A DNA stretch of 64,000 bases, taken from contig NZ_QGGB01000005.1 of the NCBI RefSeq assembly GCF_003150675.1, positions 372,001 to 436,000 on the forward strand, given 5' to 3'. Position 1 is the first letter of the stretch, and each line of letters opens with the position of its first letter. Source of the DNA: Rhodohalobacter mucosus (GTDB lineage: Bacteria > Bacteroidota > Rhodothermia > Balneolales > Balneolaceae). Below are positions 42,015 through 49,963 of this stretch, in pieces. Under the pieces are notes generated by a model, which was given only the letters and a program-made list of their open reading frames with translations, searched no databases and was not told the DNA's origin. The position numbers were made by a program, and so were the translations under genes.

Positions 42015-42302
42015 TCACCAAAATTTCCAGTTTCCAATCTCTTCTTTAAGCCAAACGATAAAGTTGTCTCCGACAATCCAACCAAGAATTGAACATACAC
42101 CCAAGAAAGCGAGAAAGAATGCATTGTTAAACAAAAGGATGACAGATCCTGATCCGGTAAAAAAATAGAACACCTGAACAAGCACAGTTCCTAGAAGGAT
42201 TGCATATAGTGCATTCAAAAATCTCGAAAAGATCGAAGTTTCAGCAACCAAGGAGTTTTCATCAATTTTTAGTTCTGAATGATTTCCTTTTCTAGAGGCC
42301 AT
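42015..42302 (-). CDS. Small two-helix membrane protein in putative cassette
   Basis: A 95-residue protein with a polar head (about 1-26), two membrane helices (about 28-48 and 52-78, FLNALYAILLGTVLVQVFYFF and VILLFNNAFFLAFLGVCSIL, each split here) and the tail WLKEEIGNWKFW. It resembles no family that I know. It is the first gene after the upstream core site at 42332 and shares the cassette with the toxin-antitoxin pair 92 bp downstream. Unknown short proteins are typical integron cargo. Confidence 0.65.
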   Translation of the reverse strand: MASRKGNHSELKIDENSLVAETSIFSRFLNALYAILLGTVLVQVFYFFTGSGSVILLFNNAFFLAFLGVCSILGWIVGDNFIVWLKEEIGNWKFW

Positions 42303-42330
42303 AGTTGTAGATGATTAAATAGGTTATTAC

Positions 42331-42338
42331 GGTATAAC
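42331..42338 (-). other. Integron core-like site at the upstream end of the toxin-antitoxin cassette
   Basis: GGTATAAC here is embedded in TTACGGTATAACA (42327-42339), the exact reverse complement of TGTTATACCGTAA at 41389-41401. On the minus strand it reads GTTATACCGTAA, the position where a cassette junction is expected just before the first cassette gene. No full attC or attI arm was found on its far side. Confidence 0.5.
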
Positions 42339-42623
42339 ATATAGTTCTACAATTCTGAATAATAGTATAAACTGGTTAAATAAAATACCTGTTGGTTAGA
42401 TAAAAGGGTCAAATAAAAGGGTTAGATATACTTTTTATGTTGTCCTGAGCAGAAGCGGGTGCATGAGGATTCGTTCAAGGTCAGCCAAACAATACTCCTG
42501 ATCGACAGGGGACAGGTGAGAGGGAAGTGCCATCAGGAATTTCGATGTAATTCAGAGGCTTGCTCCTCAATCGTACGGTTTTGAGCAAAAAATAATCGAC
42601 TAAAAATGTCTCTCTGATGCAAT
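42339..42623. other. Spacer between cassette edge and VPS10-gene terminator
   Basis: AT-rich DNA with loosely repeated GGTTARATAAAAGGG words (about 42374-42425), then unremarkable sequence. I see no gene here. Confidence 0.4.
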
Positions 42624-42666
42624 CACAAAAAAAAGGAGAAGCACGTAATAGTTCATGCTTCTCCTT
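42624..42666 (-). terminator. Intrinsic terminator of the VPS10/BNR gene
   Basis: On the minus strand an 11-bp stem AAGGAGAAGCA / TGCTTCTCCTT is followed by a run of Ts (A-run at 42627-42634 on plus). It sits 25 bp after the stop codon of the large minus-strand gene. Confidence 0.9.
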
Positions 42667-42690
42667 GCTGATTAAAGTAAGTATAACCGA

Positions 42691-45600
42691 TTAGTTATCA
42701 ATCGGCGGAGCACTGGCGGCTTCGAGTGCCCGCTCAAGGGCCGGCATTTCGGAGGACAGGTAGTCGTCCAGCTCACGGCGGATGGCCTCCAGTTCGGATA
42801 TTCCCGCTTCAAGGGTTCGCTCGTGCGTAGCGGTTGGGCCGTAGGTTGTGCCCAGTGCACGGAATCCGACAAACATGCGCGAACGCGGTGTCGGCGGCTC
42901 TTTTTCACCGATCTGGCCTTTGGCATCGCTGCCGTTCATCGCCTTGTCAAATTCCAGAAGCCTCATCCGGGTATTATTGAGACGCTCCATTAATTCCGGA
43001 TCTTCATTATCTGCTCTGAGTAAAGCGGCACGCATGGCACCTATTCTTTCCTGCGCATCCTCCAGACGGTTCGAAACGGCCGAAAGGTCCCGCTGAAACG
43101 CAATCAGGTTCTCCATGAAATCTTCCCGCACCTCATCCGGTTTACGATCGAGTGCACCTTCACGCAGCGGCACCACATCGAATGAAATCTCCTCGGAGAG
43201 CTCCTGAACCTCCCCGTCTTTTACCAGCGACATGCTTGCATAGTAGGTACCCGGTGCTGCGGGAAATGAATTGCTGAAACCATCATCGGCATCCGTTGTT
43301 TCCGGATCGATCAGGCCTTTGTTGGCGTGACGAAGTTCCCAGTTTACGCGGTGGAACCCTTCACGTGCAGGCCCTTTCACACGGTTCACTACGCTGTACC
43401 CTTCATCCTTTATTGTGATCATGATGTAGGGAGCCTCTTCGGCGATTTCCGCATCCAGAGCATCCCAGCCGGGGAAGGGTACGTCTTCATCGGCTTCCAG
43501 TTCACGTTCGCGCCGCTGCCGTTCCTGCTCCTGCGTCAGATGGCTCTCCTTCAGGTAATATGTGAAAACGGCTCCAAAGGGCGGGTTATCGGCCACGTAC
43601 TGGTCATCGCCCTGGGAGTCCACCTCATTACGTGGCACATACCAGAACGCATCGCGGGTTGGGAAAAGCACGCCGTCCTCATTGAGTGTTTCCTCGCTGA
43701 CTTCCCGTAGCGGGGAGTAATCGTCGAGGATAAAAAAGCCGCGCCCGAACGAAGCGGCAACCAAATCTTCATGTTCCCTCTGAATGGTGATATCCCGGAA
43801 GGAGATCGTCGGGGCACCGCCTTTCAGCTGAATCCACTCCTCGCCGCCGTCCACTGTAAAAAAGACGCCGAATTCGGTGGCTGCAAACATCAGCTCCGGT
43901 TTAACGTGATCCTGAACCACTCTCCAGACCAGGTGCCGTTCCGGCAGGTCTTCTGAGATGAGCTCCCATGATTCTCCGCGGTCGGTGCTCTTGATGATGT
44001 ACGGCTTATAGTCACCGTATTTGTGGTTGTCGAGGGCCACATATACGGTATTCGGGTCAAACAGGTCGGCCTTGATGTCGTTTACAAAGGGCATGGAGGG
44101 GAGGCCGCGGATCTCGCCCAGCTCTATTCGCCGCCAGTTTTCGCCGCCGTCTTCGGTTACCTGCAGCAGCCCATCATCGGTACCGGCGTAGATCAGCCCT
44201 TCCTGCAGCGGCGATTCGGCCAGTGACGTAATGGTGTTGTAGGTCGACATGGCGCTGATATCCCAGGGGTTGTCCCAGCTTTGCTGCTTGCCCATGATGG
44301 GAAGCGTGATACGCTCCTGGTTGCGTGTCAGGTCGCCCGATACCGGTGTCCAGCTGTTGCCTCGATCGTCGGTTCTCCATACGCGGTAAGAGGCAAAATA
44401 GATACGGGTGGGGCTGTGGGGGCTCACTTCGATCGGTGCGTCCCAGTTGAACCGTTCATGGCCTTCGCCTTCAGCCGGCTGCGGCTGAATGAAAACAGAT
44501 TCCCCGGTGATGCGGTCTACGCGATGGAGAGCGCCCTGCTGAAACTCACCGTAAACAATATTGGGGTTCCCCGGTTCGGTGGCTGAATCGTGGCCGTCCG
44601 CTCCCAGTATTTTAAAGAAGTCGCGGTTGCGGATGCCGTCGCTGTCGGTACGTGACGGACCGCCGTTGGACCCGTTATCCTGGGTTCCGCCATATACGTT
44701 ATAGAACGGTTTGGCGTCATCCACAGAAAGCTTGTAGTACTGCATGAGGGGCATGTTGCTGATGAAATCCCACGTCTCCATAAAGTCGAAGCTTTGGTAT
44801 ATCCCCCCGTCGGATCCGATCATGATGTAATCGGGATCGCTCTCCTTGAAGGCAATGGCGTGGTCGTCAACGTGCTTGTTGGTGTTGTTGATAAATCTGA
44901 AATTGGCACCATGGTCGTCGGAGATCAGGGTGTAGTTGCTCACCAGGATGATCTGGCCAAAATTGTGTGGGGAGGCGTAGAGCTCCTGGTAGTAGTGGGG
45001 GCCGGTTCCGCCGGAGACGGCGTCCGACATCTTTCTCCACGACTCGCCCCGGTCAGCCGACATATAGACGCCTCCGGTTCGCCGGTCGAGCTCAATGGCC
45101 GCATAGACAATGTCCGGATTCTGAGGGGAGATGGCGAGGCCGATCTTGCCCATATTGGAGGAGGGGAGGCCTCGTTTGAGCTCGGTCCAGGTTTCCCCGC
45201 CGTCGGTGCTCTTGTGGATTCCGGTGCCCGGTCCGCCGCCCATATAGGCCGCTACGGTACGGTGACGCTGCCAGGTGGCCGCATAGAGCACGTCGGGATT
45301 GCGGGGGTCGATCAGAATATCGGTCACCCCGGTCCATTCGTTCACGCTCAGTTTGTTTTCCCAGGTAGCGCCGCCGTCGGTGGTTTTGTAGAGGCCGCGC
45401 TGTCCGCCGCTGCTCCAGAGCGGGCCCTCAGCCGCCACCCACACCACGTCGGAGTTTTCAGGGTGGACAATGATGGTGGAGAGATGCTCGGAGTTTTCGA
45501 GCCCCATGTTGGACCAGCTTCTGCCTCCATCGGTGCTCTTGTAGATCCCGTCGCCGTAGCCAACATGGCGTCCGCCGATATCTTCGCCCGTTCCCACCCA

Positions 45601-45924
45601 GATGGTGTTCGGGTTGTTGGGGTCGATGGTTATGGACCCGATGGAGTAGGAGCCCTGGTTGTCGAAGATGGGGTCCCAGGTGGTCCCGGCGTTCACGGTT
45701 TTCCAGACGTTACCGGAGCCGACGGCCACATACCAGACGCTCTCGTCATCGGGATGGATGTCGATATCGGCGATGCGTCCGCCATTAAAAGCGGGACCGA
45801 TATTTCGCAGTTCGAGCGCGTTGTAGCTGACGTCCGACACAGACACCTGCCCGAAAAGGCCGGCCGGAAGCCACAGGATAAAGCTTAGAAAAATGAAAAA
45901 GAGATGTTTCGGTTTTAAGATCAT
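42691..45924 (-). CDS. VPS10/sortilin-like BNR-repeat secreted protein
   Basis: A 1077-residue exported protein with a signal peptide (about 1-25, ending LFGQ). Two large propellers are built from BNR/Asp-box repeats (many GIYKSTDGGRSW, GLYKTTDGGATW, GVYMSADRGESW-type motifs) over about residues 35-720. A beta-sandwich-like region follows (about 780-930), then a helical C-terminus (about 950-1060). It resembles the 'VPS10 domain / WD40-YVTN-BNR glycosyl hydrolase-like' proteins common in Bacteroidota and Balneolota. Substrate and catalytic role are unknown. The gene is long, isolated and has its own terminator. Confidence 0.85.
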   Translation of the reverse strand: MILKPKHLFFIFLSFILWLPAGLFGQVSVSDVSYNALELRNIGPAFNGGRIADIDIHPDDESVWYVAVGSGNVWKTVNAGTTWDPIFDNQGSYSIGSITIDPNNPNTIWVGTGEDIGGRHVGYGDGIYKSTDGGRSWSNMGLENSEHLSTIIVHPENSDVVWVAAEGPLWSSGGQRGLYKTTDGGATWENKLSVNEWTGVTDILIDPRNPDVLYAATWQRHRTVAAYMGGGPGTGIHKSTDGGETWTELKRGLPSSNMGKIGLAISPQNPDIVYAAIELDRRTGGVYMSADRGESWRKMSDAVSGGTGPHYYQELYASPHNFGQIILVSNYTLISDDHGANFRFINNTNKHVDDHAIAFKESDPDYIMIGSDGGIYQSFDFMETWDFISNMPLMQYYKLSVDDAKPFYNVYGGTQDNGSNGGPSRTDSDGIRNRDFFKILGADGHDSATEPGNPNIVYGEFQQGALHRVDRITGESVFIQPQPAEGEGHERFNWDAPIEVSPHSPTRIYFASYRVWRTDDRGNSWTPVSGDLTRNQERITLPIMGKQQSWDNPWDISAMSTYNTITSLAESPLQEGLIYAGTDDGLLQVTEDGGENWRRIELGEIRGLPSMPFVNDIKADLFDPNTVYVALDNHKYGDYKPYIIKSTDRGESWELISEDLPERHLVWRVVQDHVKPELMFAATEFGVFFTVDGGEEWIQLKGGAPTISFRDITIQREHEDLVAASFGRGFFILDDYSPLREVSEETLNEDGVLFPTRDAFWYVPRNEVDSQGDDQYVADNPPFGAVFTYYLKESHLTQEQERQRRERELEADEDVPFPGWDALDAEIAEEAPYIMITIKDEGYSVVNRVKGPAREGFHRVNWELRHANKGLIDPETTDADDGFSNSFPAAPGTYYASMSLVKDGEVQELSEEISFDVVPLREGALDRKPDEVREDFMENLIAFQRDLSAVSNRLEDAQERIGAMRAALLRADNEDPELMERLNNTRMRLLEFDKAMNGSDAKGQIGEKEPPTPRSRMFVGFRALGTTYGPTATHERTLEAGISELEAIRRELDDYLSSEMPALERALEAASAPPIDN

Positions 45925-46177
45925 GAGAATGAGATTTGGTTAAGGGTCGATGGCAGTCATCGTATAAACCGCAATAGAGAGTCGATGTCTCCGGATTCGT
46001 CTGATCCTGAATCACGGGGAATCATTATATAGTAAAGATCCGAAAGAAGAGATGAAAAAGTAATTTTTTGAATAGCACCTCTGCCATGGGATGTTTACTG
46101 CAGATCATAGGGTATGCAGCAGTTGGTTACCGAATGCCAGGCGAGATTATCGGGGCAGAGAAAAAAGAGAAGAGGGG

Positions 46178-47326
46178 TTAAATGTCGCTGAGGGAGATAC
46201 GGTAGGCTCTGAACGTGATATCTCCAAAATCGTTACTCTCTTCTGTAAACAGGTGGCCATTATGGATGGAAATAACGCTTTCATCCGGAAGGGGATCCAG
46301 GATTCCTTTTATCCTGCCTGAATCAGAAAATAATGTCCAGGTGGATTCATTTTGTTCATTCAAAAGCGCCATCCATATGCCGTCAGGCAGATCACAAACT
46401 ACTTTATTGACCAATGGTTTGATTTCCGGCATATCTGCAATAAGTTGATCCCTGTCAATGGAGTTGAAAAGATCATTTGTATCACCGATAAAATCATCGA
46501 CTTCACTCTCTTTCTCTTCCCTTGTAAGCAGAATGGCAGGGACATCCATGTTGTAATTGGCCAGTTGAGCACCGCTGTTTAAATCGTGTACTTTAAAGCC
46601 TACGCTATCGGTTCTGTTATAATAAATGGTGCCCCTGAAGGCGCATATATTATTTCTTGTGTGATATTTGGATGAATAATTAAACATCAAATTTAAAGAT
46701 CCTTCAGAAGTACTGACACTTAAATCTTGATGTTTTGGAATTTGGAGAACTTTTTTTTCTGTCAATGGTTCGTCAGTAGTGAAAAGAGTCACAGATTCAT
46801 GTTGACTTTCACTCATTCGTGATGTAGATCTGTGAAGAATAAGTTGATTTGGTGAGTAATAATAGTAATTATCCACTGACATACTAGGCTCCAGAATAAA
46901 ATCTTGAACATAATTAAACAGATTTTCAGCATAGACGTACAAGGAAAATTTAGCCATTAAATAGTCGTAAAGAGCAACTCTATTACCATCAAGAAGACCA
47001 AGATTACTACTCAAGTTCTCTACTTCACCAGGTCCCCTTCCTTCAAGTGACGTAGAACTAAAAAGAGATCCATCAGAATTTACAATATGAAGGGAAATAC
47101 TTCTTGTATCCAATATGGCGATACGGCCGTCTGCAAGCACCCTGGCATTGGCAAAATTTCCCGCCACCAATTCGTGGTCAGGTCCGATTTCAAACAGTAA
47201 CTCCTTATCGATAGCCTCTCCATTGATATAGCTGAAATCGTTCACACCTGTACCGGTTTTGTTTGAACCCATATTGCAGGAGATCAGTATCATACTGAAC
47301 ACACATATGATGTGAAATTGTCTCAT
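46178..47326 (-). CDS. Six-bladed beta-propeller lipoprotein
   Basis: A 382-residue protein. The lipobox MILISC lies at about residues 12-17. Blade-like repeats of the 6-bladed propeller family follow (VLADGRIAILDTRSISLHIV, NSDGSLFSSTSLEGRGPGE, LLDGNRVALYDYLMAKFSLY). The GxGPGE motif is typical of Bacteroidota BF3164/DUF5128-like lipoproteins. It sits 30 bp after the GLPGLI gene in the same direction, so they are probably co-transcribed. Such lipoproteins are surface exposed; the ligand is unknown. Confidence 0.75.
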   Translation of the reverse strand: MRQFHIICVFSMILISCNMGSNKTGTGVNDFSYINGEAIDKELLFEIGPDHELVAGNFANARVLADGRIAILDTRSISLHIVNSDGSLFSSTSLEGRGPGEVENLSSNLGLLDGNRVALYDYLMAKFSLYVYAENLFNYVQDFILEPSMSVDNYYYYSPNQLILHRSTSRMSESQHESVTLFTTDEPLTEKKVLQIPKHQDLSVSTSEGSLNLMFNYSSKYHTRNNICAFRGTIYYNRTDSVGFKVHDLNSGAQLANYNMDVPAILLTREEKESEVDDFIGDTNDLFNSIDRDQLIADMPEIKPLVNKVVCDLPDGIWMALLNEQNESTWTLFSDSGRIKGILDPLPDESVISIHNGHLFTEESNDFGDITFRAYRISLSDI

Positions 47327-47356
47327 GCGTTTATTGATTGGTTGAGTGGAATTGAT

Positions 47357-48178
47357 TTAGAACATACGTTCGATCCCTTTTACATTTTTTTTAAAAGATA
47401 TAGAAGGAGATGAAGATATTTTGCTTCCTTGGGGAAGTTTTGAGTTAATCAGATCAAGGAACTCATTGGCGATCGTTTCGGGATCGTTTAAATCGATATA
47501 CTCTTCAAAGGTTAATACCATATCTTCAGAAGGAGGAAGCAATTCCCCTTCTGTTTCATATGGGATCTCCAGTGATGATAAAAGGAACTGAACGCCGCCC
47601 TCAGAATCCGTGACTTCCAGAATTAATCCAGGCAGGCCATTGAACTTCCAGGGCCCTGCATTGATATTGATTTCCGGTGTATACCACGCTGTATAGGATC
47701 TTCCCCTGAATGCTGTCTCGGCCTTGTATGCTTTATAGTCCATTATGATCTTGCTTTCATCTGTCAGGGACCAATTAAATATGTCTATTTCTTCCAAGAC
47801 TATACATTTTTGATAGCGCCCGTTTCTAAAAATATTTCTCCTTGATTTAATTTGTTTTGTTGTCCTGTCAATATGTACAAAATAAGAGAGTGAATCCTTT
47901 GGTGGTTGAAAATCAAATCCAAAATTAATCGAAGGGGTTAATTCACTATTACGCATTGATAAACTGTCAGAATTTAACTGCACGCGATTTTCATTTCTAA
48001 TTGCGTAAAAAACTGAATGATTTTTGGCATCAAAGAAAAGATAACCTTCCATTTCTTGATGATCTTCAGCCTCTAAAATTGTTACATAAGTAACTTTACC
48101 ATTTTCTTGAGAGTATGAAGTGTTATTAAAAACTATAATAAATAAAAGTGCGACAATGCATATTTTTAATGATTCCAT
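47357..48178 (-). CDS. GLPGLI family protein
   Basis: A 273-residue exported protein with a signal peptide (about 1-23, ending TSYSQ). It has the family's GKVTY start, an AxxYTPEININ and the name motif GPWKFNGLPGLILEV (about 171-185). The family is confined to Bacteroidota-like phyla and often lies next to TonB-dependent receptors. Its function is unknown. Here it lies between two small secreted proteins and a propeller lipoprotein in an AT-rich stretch. Confidence 0.88.
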   Translation of the reverse strand: MESLKICIVALLFIIVFNNTSYSQENGKVTYVTILEAEDHQEMEGYLFFDAKNHSVFYAIRNENRVQLNSDSLSMRNSELTPSINFGFDFQPPKDSLSYFVHIDRTTKQIKSRRNIFRNGRYQKCIVLEEIDIFNWSLTDESKIIMDYKAYKAETAFRGRSYTAWYTPEININAGPWKFNGLPGLILEVTDSEGGVQFLLSSLEIPYETEGELLPPSEDMVLTFEEYIDLNDPETIANEFLDLINSKLPQGSKISSSPSISFKKNVKGIERMF

Positions 48179-48275
48179 TTTGTATAATATTGTATTTTAA
48201 TAAATAAATAGAGCAATTCTTAAAAGAATTGCTCTTGAAAGCACTTGATTAAATAAATATTGAATTGTGTACTTC

Positions 48276-48587
48276 TTAGAATCCAAATTCCCAAAGTGCT
48301 TTTAACTTTAGCTTTGTACAATCCCACCAACCTACGTCATGTAATGTCAATTCTATATCCATGTCATCTGTTTTAACCCTAATCACACAATCACGGGCTT
48401 CAGATAAGTAAATAGAACTTGCATTGCACAAAGCTGAAGTGCTTTGCTGAACTTCCAAAAAAGAAACGTTGCTAGCTAATGTGATTTTTAGATCCTCACC
48501 TGATGTTGGTTTAATTGTGAATCCTGATAGAATCAGAAATAAAAATGATATAACTACCAGAAATCGATATTTACATATTTGATTCAT
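48276..48587 (-). CDS. Small secreted protein, unknown (locus partner A)
   Basis: A 103-residue protein with a signal peptide (about 1-25, LFLILSGFTIK) and three cysteines in the mature part (ALCNAS, ARDCVIR, WWDCTK). It is beta-rich with a LTLHDVGWWDC motif. It overlaps the preceding small gene by 4 bp. It resembles that neighbour only in size, export and cysteine content. No known family is recognised. The base composition is lower in G+C than most of the window. Confidence 0.6.
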   Translation of the reverse strand: MNQICKYRFLVVISFLFLILSGFTIKPTSGEDLKITLASNVSFLEVQQSTSALCNASSIYLSEARDCVIRVKTDDMDIELTLHDVGWWDCTKLKLKALWEFGF

Positions 48588-48961
48588 GATTCTTTTGGTT
48601 CAGTTTGTTTGTCAGTTATACTTTTAAGAATAGCAATTGCTGTTTCTACACAATCCTCGCCCTTTATTTTAAACTTGAAGTCCTTAAAGGTGACTGTTCC
48701 TATATCAGTTTCTATGGTTCCATTTAATGTGACTTCACAATGCTCTTCTCCGTCGTACTCAAATTCAAATTTGAAATCAATAAATTTTATATCATTAATT
48801 TTTCTTTCTGAAAAAGTCTCACTTGGTAAAACTTGTGAAGCACAACTCGTTATATCTATTTGAACTGTTGTATGTACTGTACTGTTTACTTTTGCGAAAA
48901 CAGTCGAAATCGATGTTAGAATAAACATTAAAAGTATAAATATACATGCTATCTTTTTCAT
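48584..48961 (-). CDS. Small secreted protein, unknown (locus partner B)
   Basis: A 125-residue protein with a signal peptide (about 1-23, ending TVFAK) and a beta-rich mature domain with three cysteines (ITSCASQ, EHCEVTL, GEDCVET). Alternating DIKFIDFKFEFEYDGEE and TVTFKDFKFKIKGED strands suggest a small beta-sandwich. It is translationally coupled to partner A (4-bp overlap). It is preceded after 65 bp by an AraC-type regulator gene on the same strand. No family is recognised. Confidence 0.6.
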   Translation of the reverse strand: MKKIACIFILLMFILTSISTVFAKVNSTVHTTVQIDITSCASQVLPSETFSERKINDIKFIDFKFEFEYDGEEHCEVTLNGTIETDIGTVTFKDFKFKIKGEDCVETAIAILKSITDKQTEPKES

Positions 48962-49026
48962 CTTTATACCTCTCTTTATTATTTATTTTAGGTTATAACA
49001 GATACTCTCGATTATTTAAATACCTG

Positions 49027-49518
49027 TCAGTCTGCCATCAATAAATAGGATTTAAAAATATTTGACAAGTATAAGCTATCGTCAATTTCAGTATATATGT
49101 CGCCATATTCGGTAAACACTGTATACTTTTGCAGCTCATTGAGCCTGATAGTATCATGGATATGCTTCTCCTTGAGGAGTTTTTCTTTTAACTCCGTAAA
49201 TGTGATTCCATAATAGCGTTTCAGGAATTTATACAGTGAATCGCTTGTAGTGCCCACACCGGAGTCTATGGCTACCTCAATACTTGAGATATCAATGCCT
49301 TTTTCCATAATGAGTGCTACAATGGTTTTGTATCGTACATCACGGATGATTCTGCTCGGCGACTTGCTGTAGATCTGGTTCATTTTTTTCCTGAGCCATT
49401 CCGGTGACACACAGGCCGCTTCTGCCCAGTCAGAAACATATCGTATCCCCGAGATATCGTGAATCAGGATATGAAGAGTCTCAGAGGATTTATGCAGGTC
49501 CAGTTCCCGGTTCTTCAT
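49027..49518 (-). CDS. AraC-family helix-turn-helix regulator (compact)
   Basis: A 163-residue protein whose central 90 residues form the two-helix-turn-helix AraC DNA-binding domain (YVSDWAEAACVSPEWLRKKM, SRIIRDVRYKTIVALIMEKG, SSIEVAIDSGVG, YKFLKRYYGITFTELK). There is no N-terminal sugar-binding domain, only a short leader and a 40-residue tail. It is the first gene of the AT-rich locus and may control the secreted-protein genes downstream. The ligand, if any, is unknown. Confidence 0.78.
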   Translation of the reverse strand: MKNRELDLHKSSETLHILIHDISGIRYVSDWAEAACVSPEWLRKKMNQIYSKSPSRIIRDVRYKTIVALIMEKGIDISSIEVAIDSGVGTTSDSLYKFLKRYYGITFTELKEKLLKEKHIHDTIRLNELQKYTVFTEYGDIYTEIDDSLYLSNIFKSYLLMAD

Positions 49519-49821
49519 TCTATTTCATCGTTTTATACTTCCTGTATATCTGTAAGAACTGGGAAATGGCATTTCCTTACAGACTTTTTTCAGATTTGAT
49601 AATTATTCCAGGTATATAGATTGTGAAAGATTTTCATAATGAATAGACAGGAATGCATAACAGTCATCTGAACGACATATGAATCTGTTTTCCTGATACC
49701 TCTGAACGTTACTGCATCCGCTTCAGCTGATAACCGGATTTCGGCGGAAAGGTCACCTGATACTGATCAGGGCAGGAAGGTATTCAAATTGAACCTGATT
49801 GTCATTTGAACAGGAAAGGGC
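49519..49821. other. Spacer with no recognised gene
   Basis: About 300 bp upstream of the AraC-type gene. I see no supported frame, repeat or RNA gene; it presumably holds that gene's promoter. Confidence 0.4.
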
Positions 49822-49858
49822 AAAAAAAACCGCTTCATCCTTTGGGACAAAGCGGTTT
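49822..49858 (-). terminator. Intrinsic terminator of the PQQ dehydrogenase gene
   Basis: On the minus strand the stem AAACCGCTT / AAGCGGTTT is followed by Ts (A-run 49822-49829 on plus). It lies about 105 bp after the PQQ gene stop, beyond the lon-derived fragment. Confidence 0.88.
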
Positions 49859-49890
49859 GTGAATAGTCTGAACTAAAAAAGAAGCTCTAA

Positions 49891-49951
49891 GCCAAATTCT
49901 CCAGCACGTTTATCTTCTTTCTTTACACTAGAGGGCACTTTGTTCTGCCGG
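49891..49951 (-). pseudogene. Fragment of the 3' end of lon
   Basis: On the minus strand this reads as the last 16 or so codons of lon. CAGAACAAAGTGCCCTCTAG matches CAGAATAAAGTGCCCTCCAA, and CGTGCTGGAGAATT matches the end of the intact gene at 52377. A 1-bp insertion breaks the frame (KVPSSVKKED... against Lon KVPSNVQKEMN). It lies just after the PQQ gene stop. The intact lon 3' end lies just before the PQQ gene start, so the PQQ gene is bracketed by two copies. Confidence 0.72.
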
Positions 49952-49963
49952 TGCGTCTGCTGA

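Noticed and set aside
44794-45888. 364-residue plus-strand frame inside the VPS10/BNR gene
   Set aside because: It is an antisense shadow of a long, GC-rich, repeat-containing real gene; the minus frame has a signal peptide and clear BNR motifs.
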